Shown here: positions 1 to 6,904 of the stretch, one piece after another
How the letters are laid out: each line of letters opens with the position of its first letter
Numbering within the stretch: position 1 is the first letter of the stretch
Origin: Thermoproteota archaeon
GTDB taxonomy: Archaea > Korarchaeota > Korarchaeia > B14-G2
Direction: 5' to 3'
Assembly: GCA_003661385.1 (NCBI GenBank)
Contig: QMWA01000009.1
Location: forward strand, 1-24,824
Length of the DNA: 24,824 nt
The notes under the pieces: model-generated
What the model was told of the DNA's origin: nothing
The model's database searches: none
What the model saw: the letters and a program-made list of their open reading frames with translations, nothing else
Program-made: the position numbers and the translations under genes

Positions 1-1
1 A

Positions 2-922
2 AGCTTTGACAGCAAGAAGCCGCAGGAAAAGTGCTTTGTCTCCCATGCTCACCTCGACCACCTCCCAAGCAGGAGCTGCAGGTGTGTCTGCAGCCCTGAG
101 ACCGCCGCCCTAGCTAGGCTAAGAGGAGTCACGCTGCTAGAGGACAGTACACCTCAGATCAAGCTGCTTGATGCAGGCCACGTCTTGGGGTCTAAGGCAG
201 CCCTCATAGAGGACTTCCTGCTGTTCACAGGTGACATATGCCTGAGGAGCAGAGGCTTCATGGAGGGCTTTAAGCCTGTGAAGGCTCAGGTACTGGTCAT
301 AGAGTCAACCTATGGCTCAAGCAGCTTCCAGTTCCCTGACGCTGAGGAGGTAGCTAAGGAGGCTCGCGATCTCATAGAAGAGATGCTCAGTAGAGGGCAC
401 CCTGTAGTGCTGATGGGATACCCCCTTGGGAAAGCTCAGATCCTGATCCACTTCTTCAGCTCTATAGCGCGAGTTGTAGCCCACTCTACCGTAGCAAAGT
501 TCACAGAAGTCTACAGGAGGTTCGGAGTAGATTTACCTGATGTCCTAAGCTACCCGAAGGCTAGGCTGGCTAAGGTATTGGAGAGGGAGAGCTGGGTGAT
601 GCTCACACCGATGTACAGCTCCACAAGCCCTCTGATACAGGCGCTGAAGAGGAGGCATGGCGTCAAGACCATGGCCTTCTCAGGGTGGGCTGTCACCAGC
701 AGCTTCAAGGCTAAGCTTGGAGCAGACTACGCTTTCCCACTAAGCGACCATGCTGACTTCCACGACCTGCTAAAGGTGGTGGAAGCCGTGAGCCCTGAGC
801 TTGTAGTCACCTACCACGGGCAGAGCTCCAGCCTAGCTAGGGCACTCAGGCAAATGGGGTTTGCAGCTGAATCCCTCGCAGAGAAGAAGGCCATAGACCT
901 ATCCCTGCTCTGGAGGAGGTAG
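2..922 (+). CDS. MBL-fold/beta-CASP-like exonuclease (SNM1/mRNA 3'-end processing type), 5' truncated
   Basis: The open frame runs in from the window edge, so the true start lies upstream. The TTG at 185 is internal, because the diagnostic motif precedes it. The visible 306 residues contain the metallo-beta-lactamase metal motif SHAHLDH (bases 41-61), then DAGHVLGS with the next metal histidine, a central YGSSSF segment, and a late SDHADFHDL followed by VTYHG. That order is typical of archaeal COG1236-like or DNA-ligase-associated exonucleases of the beta-lactamase fold, which process DNA or RNA ends with two zinc ions. About 30-40 N-terminal residues are probably missing. The gene converges on ahcY with one base between the stop codons. 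The fold is certain from the motifs. Whether the substrate is RNA or DNA cannot be decided here, and no ligase gene is visible nearby. Confidence 0.85.
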   Translation, partial: SFDSKKPQEKCFVSHAHLDHLPSRSCRCVCSPETAALARLRGVTLLEDSTPQIKLLDAGHVLGSKAALIEDFLLFTGDICLRSRGFMEGFKPVKAQVLVIESTYGSSSFQFPDAEEVAKEARDLIEEMLSRGHPVVLMGYPLGKAQILIHFFSSIARVVAHSTVAKFTEVYRRFGVDLPDVLSYPKARLAKVLERESWVMLTPMYSSTSPLIQALKRRHGVKTMAFSGWAVTSSFKAKLGADYAFPLSDHADFHDLLKVVEAVSPELVVTYHGQSSSLARALRQMGFAAESLAEKKAIDLSLLWRR

Positions 923-923
923 C

Positions 924-2171
924 TTACGTCCCAAGCTTCCACGACTCAAGGTACTTCTGCTGCTCTTCTGTCAGCTTATCTATCTCCACGCCTAACGTCT
1001 CAAGCTTGAGCTCAGCTACCCTCCTATCCACCTCATCTGGGACATTATAGACCCTGCTCTCGAGTTCTCCCCTATTCTCCATAAGATACTTCACACAGAG
1101 AGCTTGAAGGCTGAACGACAAGTCCATCACCTCGCTTGGATGCCCCTCTCCACACACCAAGTTAACTAGCCTGCCTTCAGCTAGGAGATACAGCTTCCTA
1201 CCGTCTTCAAGCTCATATTCCTCAACATTCTCCCTTATCTTCCTGACTCTCCTGCTGATCGACTTCAAGTCCGGTATGCTAACCTCCACATTGAAGTGCC
1301 CTGCATTCGCCAGCATCGCCCCAGACCTCATCCTCATGAAGTGCTCTCTCGTCAAGACGTCCTTACATCCAGTGGCGGTTATGAAGACATCTCCTATCTC
1401 AGCTGCCCTCAGAGAGGGCATAACCTCATGCCCATCATAGTAGGCTTTCAGAGCCTTAATCGGGTCCACCTCACACACTATGGTGTGCGCCCCAACAGCT
1501 CTAGCCATTTTCGCAATGCCCTGCCCACAGTGCCCATATCCCAAGACCACAACCTTCTTCCCTGGGAGAAGTATGTTGGTGCACCTCAGCACTCCATGCA
1601 GGCTGCTTTCTCCAGTCCCATAGTAGTTGTCGAAGAGCCTCTTAGAGCTAGCATCGTTGACCGCTACAACCGGGATCCTGAGATCTCCACTCTTCTCCAT
1701 GGCCTTAAGTCTTATCACACCTGTCGTAGTCTCCTCCTGCCCTCCTATAGCCTCATCGAGCATATCCTTCACGTGCGCTGTCGCTATCAGATCTGCTCCA
1801 TCGTCAAGCATGACCTGGGGCTTCTCCTCGAGAACCCTGCTGATGCTCCAGTAGTAGTCGTCACTGCTCTCTCCTCTCCACGCGAAAACAGAGATCCCGT
1901 CCTCGACGAGAGCTGCTGCGACATCATCCTGAGTGGAGAGGGGGTTGGATGCGCACAGGTATACTTCAGCTCCACCAGCCTTCAAGGTCCTAACGAGGAC
2001 AGCTGTCTCCTTGGTCACATGCAGGCACGCACCAATCCTCACACCGCTGAGGGGCTTACCCTTAGAGAACTCCTCCCTCACCCTCATAAGCACTGGCATG
2101 TGCCTCTCTGCCCACTCTATCCTGAGCCTCCCCCCGCCAGCTAGCTTGGTGTCCTTCACACGGTAGTCCAA
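924..2171 (-). CDS. ahcY: S-adenosyl-L-homocysteine hydrolase
   Basis: This 415-residue protein cleaves S-adenosylhomocysteine to adenosine and homocysteine, removing the inhibitory by-product of methyltransferases in the cytosol. It carries the NAD-binding GYGHCGQG at residues 211-218, VNDASSKRLFDN at about 171-182 (the family's catalytic Lys/Asp/Asn cluster), an early CLHVTKETAVL segment and DDGADLI. The length matches the shorter archaeal/thermophilic class rather than the longer eukaryotic and mesophilic bacterial class. The start is TTG at 2171, preceded by GGTGG a few bases upstream. A TATA-like CTTATTAC (minus-strand reading of 2203-2210) lies 35 bases upstream, consistent with a short leader. 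It is transcribed divergently from the acetyltransferase. I see no missing residue or frame disruption. Confidence 0.97.
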   Translation of the reverse strand: MDYRVKDTKLAGGGRLRIEWAERHMPVLMRVREEFSKGKPLSGVRIGACLHVTKETAVLVRTLKAGGAEVYLCASNPLSTQDDVAAALVEDGISVFAWRGESSDDYYWSISRVLEEKPQVMLDDGADLIATAHVKDMLDEAIGGQEETTTGVIRLKAMEKSGDLRIPVVAVNDASSKRLFDNYYGTGESSLHGVLRCTNILLPGKKVVVLGYGHCGQGIAKMARAVGAHTIVCEVDPIKALKAYYDGHEVMPSLRAAEIGDVFITATGCKDVLTREHFMRMRSGAMLANAGHFNVEVSIPDLKSISRRVRKIRENVEEYELEDGRKLYLLAEGRLVNLVCGEGHPSEVMDLSFSLQALCVKYLMENRGELESRVYNVPDEVDRRVAELKLETLGVEIDKLTEEQQKYLESWKLGT

Positions 2172-2185
2172 GATACCACCAGCAG

Positions 2186-2210
2186 GTTAAAATCTCATCA
2201 GTAATAAGAG
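2186..2210. promoter_or_regulatory. Interleaved divergent TATA-like boxes, ahcY and acetyltransferase
   Basis: GTTAAAAT (2186-2193) is 33 bases before the plus-strand TTG 2223. The minus-strand CTTATTAC (2203-2210) is 35 bases before the ahcY TTG 2171. Each box lies nearer the other gene, so the two core promoters cross within a 51-base gap. Initiation in one direction probably interferes with the other. Confidence 0.4.
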
Positions 2211-2222
2211 TTAGGGCTAGCG

Positions 2223-2720
2223 TTGCCTCGAGTCAGGAGAGGGAGGAGAGAGGACCTAGAGGACATAGTGAGGCTCGAGCTAGAGTGCTTCGCGAGCCCA
2301 TATCCCCCTGCTTTCATAAGCTACATGCTCAAGAGCTCCACCCATACGCTTCTGGTATGTGAGGTATCTGGTGTAACCGTTGGGTATGCAGCTGGGAGAA
2401 TAGAGGGGAGTAGGGGCCACCTGCTATCAATATGCGTGTCCAAGCGACACAGAAGGAGGGGGCTTGGAAGAATGCTGCTAAAGGCGATGGAAGAGGAGCT
2501 CAAGAAGAAGGGTGCAGAGGAAGTGTACCTCGAGGTCAGGGAGGACAACCATGCTGCACTAAGCCTCTATGCATCTGCTGGCTACAGGCAAGCTGGCAGA
2601 ATCCCCTGGTACTATGAGGATGGGTGCCCAGCGATAGTCATGAGGAAGAGCCTTAAGCGTATGCAAGCTGAGCCTCCTCAACCTCCTCAAGCAGATCGAC
2701 TTCCTCCTCATCTAGCATAG
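2223..2720 (+). CDS. GNAT N-acetyltransferase, RimI/Ard1-like
   Basis: This 165-residue GNAT-fold protein probably acetylates protein N-termini (archaeal Ard1/RimI type). The acetyl-CoA pyrophosphate loop RRRGLG is at residues 77-82, preceded by the beta4 strand HLLSICVSKRHR. The NHAALSLYASAGY segment at about 118-130 is the usual GNAT motif B, and YYEDGCPAIVMRKSL closes the fold near residue 144. The last 20 residues are Pro/Gln-rich and unlike the family. They are encoded across the convergent ribbon-helix-helix gene and look like read-on past the natural end. The start is TTG at 2223, with a TATA-like GTTAAAAT at 2186-2193 about 33 bases upstream. The substrate is unproven. Confidence 0.88.
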   Translation: MPRVRRGRREDLEDIVRLELECFASPYPPAFISYMLKSSTHTLLVCEVSGVTVGYAAGRIEGSRGHLLSICVSKRHRRRGLGRMLLKAMEEELKKKGAEEVYLEVREDNHAALSLYASAGYRQAGRIPWYYEDGCPAIVMRKSLKRMQAEPPQPPQADRLPPHLA

Positions 2721-2964
2721 CAAGCAGAGCATAAATGCTCATGCCAAGCCTGTCTGCAGCCTCAGCTAGTGTGAGCTCTCCCCTCCTATACCTCTCCAGC
2801 GTCTTCCTGAGCTTCCAAGCTCTGACATAGTCGTCTAGCGCCTGCCCTATGATCATGGCTCTACTCTTCCTCTCCTCCTTAGCTATGGCCTCAAGCTGCT
2901 CAACCAGGTCACGGGGGAGCTTAGCCCATATCCTAACTTCCCTACTCTTCTTTGCCTTCCCCAT
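2653..2964 (-). CDS. Ribbon-helix-helix protein with UPF0175-like C-terminus (antitoxin-like regulator)
   Basis: The protein has 103 residues from ATG at 2964. The N-terminal part, REVRIWAKLPRDLVEQLEA and following, reads as a ribbon-helix-helix DNA-binding strand plus two helices. The C-terminal part, RRGELTLAEAADRLGMSIY, matches the UPF0175 pattern (helix-turn-helix-like, ending in an acidic tail). UPF0175 and RHH proteins are often antitoxins or autoregulators, but no toxin gene (PIN, RelE, HEPN) is adjacent, so this looks like an orphan. The frame stays open to 3108. I prefer ATG 2964 because a TATA-like box (2993-3002) lies about 33 bases upstream, inside the longer frame. Its 3' end overlaps the acetyltransferase tail by 68 bases on the opposite strand. 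Confidence 0.75.
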   Translation of the reverse strand: MGKAKKSREVRIWAKLPRDLVEQLEAIAKEERKSRAMIIGQALDDYVRAWKLRKTLERYRRGELTLAEAADRLGMSIYALLAMLDEEEVDLLEEVEEAQLAYA

Positions 2965-3033
2965 GCTATCCAACCTAGGAGCCTGGGGCGTGAAATTAAA
3001 GCTTGCGGTCAGAGCGTCACCTGCCACAACTCC

Positions 3034-3040
3034 TTTTAAA
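3034..3040 (+). promoter_or_regulatory. TATA-like box of the M50 protease/DUF63 pair
   Basis: TTTTAAA is centred 36 bases before TTG 3073. Transcription would start about 10 bases before the start codon and still include the GGGGTG ribosome site at 3062-3067. Confidence 0.5.
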
Positions 3041-3072
3041 CCAATAAGAGTCTCAGTGCATGGGGTGTAAGC

Positions 3073-3849
3073 TTGCCTACCTGCAGCTACTGCGGGCAGC
3101 CGATACACGGAGACGTATACTACTGCACAAGCTGTGGCTCAGTGTTCTGCAAGAAGTGCAGCTTATCCCCTGAGCTGGGATACCACTGCGCGAGCTGTGG
3201 AGCACTGCTGACAAAGGAGTCAGCCATCTTAAAGCCCCTGGAGCCATACTACACTAGGCCATGGTACCCAGTTCCAGTCAGGGGAGGTAAGCTGAGCTTC
3301 ACAGGCAGAGAGCTATCAGACATAGCACTAGCCCTAGCTGCGCTCCTGATCTCAGCCTGGATACTAGAGAGAGGGGGGCTAAGGACGTTCCTGGTGGTTT
3401 CACCAGGGATAGCAGTAGGGTTCCTGCTGCACGAGCTGGCACACAAGTTCACAGCTCAACACCTGGGGTATCAAGCGGAGTTCAGGGCGTTCTGGATGGG
3501 AATCCTGATAATGGTCCTGACATCGCTAACAGGGTTTATACTGTTCGCTGCCCCAGGTGCTGTCGTAGTGGGGGCAGCCTACCACTGGAGGGAAAGAGAC
3601 CTAGGCCTGATAGCCTCAGCAGGCCCGCTAACCAACATAGTGCTGGCATTGCTATTCCTAGCTACAGCCCCGCTAGCATCAGGGCTTGCAGCAGGCATCT
3701 TAGGGTATGCAGCCAAGATAAACAGCTGGCTTGCGTTCTTCAACCTCATCCCACTATGGGAGCTAGATGGCCGTAAGATAGCAGCCTGGAGCTGGAAGGC
3801 CTGGGCGCTTCTGGCGGCAGCAGCGCTAGCCCTGCTGGTACTGAGCTGA
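3073..3849 (+). CDS. M50 (site-2 protease-like) membrane metalloprotease with N-terminal double zinc finger
   Basis: The 258-residue protein starts with about 45 residues carrying eight cysteines in four pairs (C4/C7, C18/C21, C26/C29, C39/C42), which suggests a cytosolic cross-brace or double zinc ribbon. A short linker leads into a multi-pass membrane domain from about residue 80. HELAH at 120-124 is the HExxH zinc motif, and NLIPLWELDG ending at 233 supplies the third ligand (NxxPxxxLDG). This is the intramembrane S2P/M50 family, which cleaves membrane-embedded substrates, often in signalling. The start is TTG 3073, with GGGGTG just upstream at 3062-3067 and TTTTAAA at 3034-3040. A DUF63 membrane gene follows after 4 bases, so the two are probably cotranscribed. 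The substrate is unknown. Confidence 0.9.
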   Translation: MPTCSYCGQPIHGDVYYCTSCGSVFCKKCSLSPELGYHCASCGALLTKESAILKPLEPYYTRPWYPVPVRGGKLSFTGRELSDIALALAALLISAWILERGGLRTFLVVSPGIAVGFLLHELAHKFTAQHLGYQAEFRAFWMGILIMVLTSLTGFILFAAPGAVVVGAAYHWRERDLGLIASAGPLTNIVLALLFLATAPLASGLAAGILGYAAKINSWLAFFNLIPLWELDGRKIAAWSWKAWALLAAAALALLVLS

Positions 3850-3853
3850 TAAG

Positions 3854-4627
3854 ATGCCTCCGATACTGGAGCTCATAAGAAAGTACTTCATAGAGCCAAT
3901 ATTGAAGGGCTCAGGCTACAACCCAGTCAACACAGCAGCATATGCAGCTCTATTCCTGCTAGCTCTGCTGATGGTAGTGAAAATATTCGAGAAGCTCAGG
4001 CTCCTGGAGGGCTTCATAGGGACAAGGAAGTTCACCCTGACCATGGTGCTCTACGGCGTCATGGCAGGCCTCCTGAGGGTAGCAAGAGACGCAGGCGTCA
4101 CAAGCACGCTGCTCCTCGTGACTCCGATGATATTTGGTGTGATGACGGCTGTGTTCCTCTCCATGGCGGTGGCATCAAAGCTGCTTGGGTCTCCACTCCC
4201 ATTTCAGCTAGCTCCGCTTCCATCCATAGCTGTGCTCGCCGTCCTAGGAGCTCCTCAAAACCTGAGGGCGCTAGCATACATCCTAGCACTCAACCTCCCA
4301 CTGATAGCAGCGTACATACCTGCTAAGCAGAAGTCGGTGGTCGCGCTGGTGCACAGCCAGTACTTCGACGCTACAGCGACTGTAGTGGCCATAAGCCAAG
4401 GCTACTGGGAGCAGCACGTGATCCCACGGCTTATACTCAGCATCCACCCCTACCCCCTAGCTGCTGTGCTGTTCATGTCGCTGAAATCCCTGGTAGCGCT
4501 GCTGCTCGCCAGAGCTCTAACCACACCTGAACTGGGGTGGAAGGGGGAGCTAGTCAAGGGGATACTAACCTCACTCGGCTTTGGGACAGGGGTGAGAGAT
4601 GCGCTGAGAGCCACCTACCTCGTGTAG
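3854..4627 (+). CDS. DUF63 family archaeal membrane protein
   Basis: This 257-residue polytopic protein has roughly seven hydrophobic segments. Its N-terminus (RKYFIEPILKGSGYNPVNTA) is the characteristic opening of the archaeal DUF63 family, and HSQYFDATATVVAI in the second half is another conserved block. No biochemical function is established for the family that I know of. It begins 4 bases after the M50 protease stop and has no promoter of its own, so it is probably made with the protease; a shared membrane role is an inference only. The length is normal for the family. The 3' flank holds the inverted repeats described separately. Confidence 0.85.
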   Translation: MPPILELIRKYFIEPILKGSGYNPVNTAAYAALFLLALLMVVKIFEKLRLLEGFIGTRKFTLTMVLYGVMAGLLRVARDAGVTSTLLLVTPMIFGVMTAVFLSMAVASKLLGSPLPFQLAPLPSIAVLAVLGAPQNLRALAYILALNLPLIAAYIPAKQKSVVALVHSQYFDATATVVAISQGYWEQHVIPRLILSIHPYPLAAVLFMSLKSLVALLLARALTTPELGWKGELVKGILTSLGFGTGVRDALRATYLV

Positions 4628-4628
4628 A

Positions 4629-4771
4629 GCTGACAGCTGCTGGAGACTGCAGAGCTTAGGGCCTGAGGCTGCTACAGGGCACATACCCAGGCATGCCTCG
4701 CTGGCTCCAGCCACCTGCTGGCTTGCCACTGGAGACCAGCCTCTGCAGCCGATAAGCTGGCAGCCACAACC
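4629..4771. ncRNA. Possible structured RNA or 3'UTR element with nested inverted repeats (H/ACA-like end)
   Basis: This is most of the longest gene-free stretch. Three pairings nest: 4629-4637 with 4756-4764 (8 of 9 pairs, one A-G mismatch), 4647-4654 with 4741-4748 (8 perfect pairs), and 4700-4710 with 4729-4740 (11 pairs, one bulge). The last two abut and could stack. The outer stem is followed by ACA at 4766-4768 and then an oligo-T run, which resembles the 3' end of archaeal H/ACA guide RNAs. A competing stem (4667-4674 with 4758-4765) would sit flush with the ACA. There is no clear promoter upstream, so it may be the DUF63 3'UTR or a terminator. The GC-rich composition makes chance pairing plausible. 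Confidence 0.3.
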
Positions 4772-4780
4772 TTTTTAAGT
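4771..4780 (+). promoter_or_regulatory. TATA-like box of the peptide-binding protein gene
   Basis: An AT-rich CTTTTTAAGT stands in a GC-rich background. Transcription would begin near 4801, downstream of the in-frame GTG at 4779 and upstream of ATG 4818, which has GGTGGGTG at 4809-4816. This decides the start of the binding-protein gene. The same CCTTTTTA core recurs upstream of the first permease gene. Confidence 0.55.
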
Positions 4781-4817
4781 GGAGCATACGCCCGTAAGTG
4801 GCTCAGAAGGTGGGTGC

Positions 4818-6842
4818 ATGTCTGCTGCGAAGTATGCTGCAGTGTTCATAGTTGGAATACTTGTAGGCGGCATAGTGGTATACGGGGCTTTTCCAAGGAA
4901 GGTGGTTAAAGAAGTCGTCAAGGAGGTTCCAAAGGAAGTTGTTAAGACCAAAGAGGTTGTTAAGGAGGTTACAAAGGAGGTGCCAATAAAGCCAAACTTC
5001 GTGATAGTATACGACCAGGCAACCAAGATACCTGAAGGAGAGCTCATGAGATGGACTAACATAAACCCAGGTGGCCTATACAGCCTAGAGCTCTCAGCTC
5101 TGATCCTAGCAGCAAGATATGAGACAGATGCTGCCAAGAGAGCTGCCCTGTACGCTGCAGTCCAGAGGCTAGCTAACGACGAGCTCCCACTAATCTACCT
5201 GTACCAGCCCCACATAAGGCTACACTACTGGAACTGGGTAAAGAACTACTATGCCAACCCAATTGCACCAGACTTCAAGATAAACTGGCTCGAAAAGGAC
5301 CCAAGCGCACCGAGGCCAGACCAGATAGTGTATGTCACGATAGGTGAGCCTGAGTCTCTCGACCCTGCTGTCTCATATGAGTCAGCAGGCTGGTTCATAG
5401 CTGGGAACGTGTATGAGAGGCTAGTAGAGTACTACCTAGATCACACCGATTACGTGATCCCTGGGCTAGCTGTCGCGTGGGCAGTAAGCCCAGATGGCTT
5501 AAACTACTACTTCGCTATAAGAGCCGGAGTGAAGTTCTACGACCCATATGAGGGCAAGACCTACGACCTAAAGCCATCTGACGTAGTCTTCTCGATAAAG
5601 AGGGTCGCTGGGATAAAGGAGAGCCCAAGCTGGATAATAACAGACTTCATAGATGTCGATGCAGTAACGGTCGTGAGCGAAGATGAGATGAAGGACATAC
5701 TCGCAAAGGGCCTAGACGTACCAGTGAAGGGCAAGTCATACACCGTCAAGAGCCTAGACGAGTGGGTTGATGTCTTCAAGAAGGAGTTCCCTGAGGTCCC
5801 ATACCAGAAGGACTTCCAGATAGCAGGCTTCGTGAAGGTCCCAATGATAGAGCCATACCCAGCTCTCCCACTGCTAGCATCAATAGTAGGCTCAATAGTC
5901 TCAGAGGACTACATCAAGGCTCATGCAACACCAGATGACCCATGGGCTACTGAGTACATGTACGAGCACCCCTGTGGAACTGGAGCATACTACGTTGAGT
6001 CATGGGAGCACCAGGCTCAGATCGTGCTCAAGCCCAACCCACACTACTGGGGGCTACCAAAGCCCAAGATAAAGGAGTTCATCTACAAGATAGTGCCAGA
6101 AGCCCAGAGCAGGATCCTGGCGCTGAAGGCTGGTGACGCTGACTTCGGCTACGTGCCAGCTCCAGTGGAGGAGCAGATGGAGGGCGTGACCCTAGAGCAC
6201 GGCGGCAAGACCTGGAAGTTCATCCAGGAGAGCAAAGGCTATGACCTAGCGCAGGTACACCTGGTACCAAACTGCGCTAAGCCGCCATTCAACAACAAGC
6301 TCGTAAGGCAGGCCTTAGCCTGGGCGATACCATACGACGAGATAATAAAGACTGTCCTGATGGGGCATGGAGACCCAGTCTACGGCCCGATAGTCAGAGG
6401 CCTCTTCGGCTACACCGAGGATGGCATAACAAAGTACAACCTGAACCTTGAGAAGGCAAAGGAGCTGCTGAAGAAGGCTGGAGTAGACCTATCAAAGTAC
6501 AGCATCGAGATAGCATACAACGAGGGCAACAAGGTAAGAGAGCAGATAGCAACAATCCTACAGCAGACATGGAGCCAGCTGGGATTCAAGGAGGTGAAGG
6601 TCACAGCATACGCGTGGCCAACTTACATAGACAAGCTGGAGACCGGAGACTTCGACGTGGGCATAATAGGCTGGGGAGCCGACTACGCTGACCCAGACAA
6701 CTTCGCATACCCACTGGCAACAGGAGGATACAAGTTCATAGGCCTAGAGGTAGTCTGGCTGAGCCCAACTGAAGCCACAGTATTCAAGACCACCAAGGAC
6801 ATCATCATGATAGCTCCATCAGGCAGAGCGATCGTAGGCTAG
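4818..6842 (+). CDS. Peptide/oligopeptide ABC transporter substrate-binding protein (family 5), apparently circularly permuted
   Basis: This 674-residue membrane-anchored binding protein captures peptides, or possibly sugars, for the permease genes that follow. Order seen: a membrane anchor at residues 1-25 with no lipobox Cys; a Lys/Glu/Val repeat stalk at 26-57; then residues about 88-160, with ARYETDAAKR, IYLYQP and WVKNYYANP. That last block is the signature of the C-terminal end of SBP family 5 proteins. The canonical N-lobe opening VYVTIGEPESLDPA starts only at about residue 170. The normal central order follows to GWGADYADPDNF at about 618-629, after which only 45 residues remain, without the usual NPEVD...TDPAKR...LYQ block. 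The gene therefore reads as a circular permutant. It is intact, with its own promoter and a T-run after the stop. The longer GTG start at 4779 is rejected because it lies on the TATA box. Confidence 0.9.
   Translation: MSAAKYAAVFIVGILVGGIVVYGAFPRKVVKEVVKEVPKEVVKTKEVVKEVTKEVPIKPNFVIVYDQATKIPEGELMRWTNINPGGLYSLELSALILAARYETDAAKRAALYAAVQRLANDELPLIYLYQPHIRLHYWNWVKNYYANPIAPDFKINWLEKDPSAPRPDQIVYVTIGEPESLDPAVSYESAGWFIAGNVYERLVEYYLDHTDYVIPGLAVAWAVSPDGLNYYFAIRAGVKFYDPYEGKTYDLKPSDVVFSIKRVAGIKESPSWIITDFIDVDAVTVVSEDEMKDILAKGLDVPVKGKSYTVKSLDEWVDVFKKEFPEVPYQKDFQIAGFVKVPMIEPYPALPLLASIVGSIVSEDYIKAHATPDDPWATEYMYEHPCGTGAYYVESWEHQAQIVLKPNPHYWGLPKPKIKEFIYKIVPEAQSRILALKAGDADFGYVPAPVEEQMEGVTLEHGGKTWKFIQESKGYDLAQVHLVPNCAKPPFNNKLVRQALAWAIPYDEIIKTVLMGHGDPVYGPIVRGLFGYTEDGITKYNLNLEKAKELLKKAGVDLSKYSIEIAYNEGNKVREQIATILQQTWSQLGFKEVKVTAYAWPTYIDKLETGDFDVGIIGWGADYADPDNFAYPLATGGYKFIGLEVVWLSPTEATVFKTTKDIIMIAPSGRAIVG
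4902..4983 (+). repeat. Degenerate tandem repeat coding for the VKEV-rich stalk
   Basis: Imperfect units of GTTGTTAAGGAGGTT-like sequence recur, with a 42-base period best seen between the units beginning near 4913 and 4955. They translate to VVKEVPKEV / VVKEVTKEV, a charged, probably helical or extended spacer between the membrane anchor and the binding lobes. The repeat stays in frame and could expand or contract without breaking the gene. Confidence 0.6.
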
Positions 6843-6856
6843 CCTCCCCCCACACA

Positions 6857-6861
6857 TTTTT
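6857..6861 (+). terminator. T-run after the binding-protein gene
   Basis: Five T residues lie 15 bases past the stop, preceded by a C-rich segment. A small hairpin (6882-6886 with 6890-6894, three-base loop) lies further down. Archaeal transcription often ends at such T-runs, which would separate the abundant binding protein from the permease genes. The run is short, so this is tentative. Confidence 0.35.
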
Positions 6862-6904
6862 GCAGCCTCTCACCTGGCTCTAGCTGAGACAGCTCCTCCA
6901 TAAG

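Noticed and set aside
1296-2144. 282-codon open frame on the plus strand opposite ahcY
   Set aside because: It lies wholly antisense to a certain gene, its translation is Ser/Pro/His-rich with no domain, and it has no promoter. It results from the codon bias of the real gene.
2653-2720. Complete toxin-antitoxin pair (GNAT plus RHH)
   Set aside because: The genes are convergent, not cotranscribed, and the GNAT looks like a housekeeping RimI/Ard1 enzyme. I kept only a low-key finding.
2965-3108. 48-codon extension of the RHH protein
   Set aside because: It reaches into the next gene, contains the TATA-like box, and its sequence is unrelated to RHH proteins.
4779-4817. Upstream GTG start giving a 687-residue binding protein
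   Set aside because: The GTG overlaps the TATA-like box, so it could not be in the transcript. ATG 4818 has a good ribosome site and begins exactly at the membrane anchor.
4628-4817. tRNA gene in the largest gap
   Set aside because: I found no cloverleaf: no T-loop consensus GGTTCAA and no acceptor pairing at the right spacing. The other gaps are too short for a tRNA.
4902-4989. CRISPR-like or mobile repeat
   Set aside because: The units are short, in frame, degenerate and without spacers. They simply encode the VKEV stalk.
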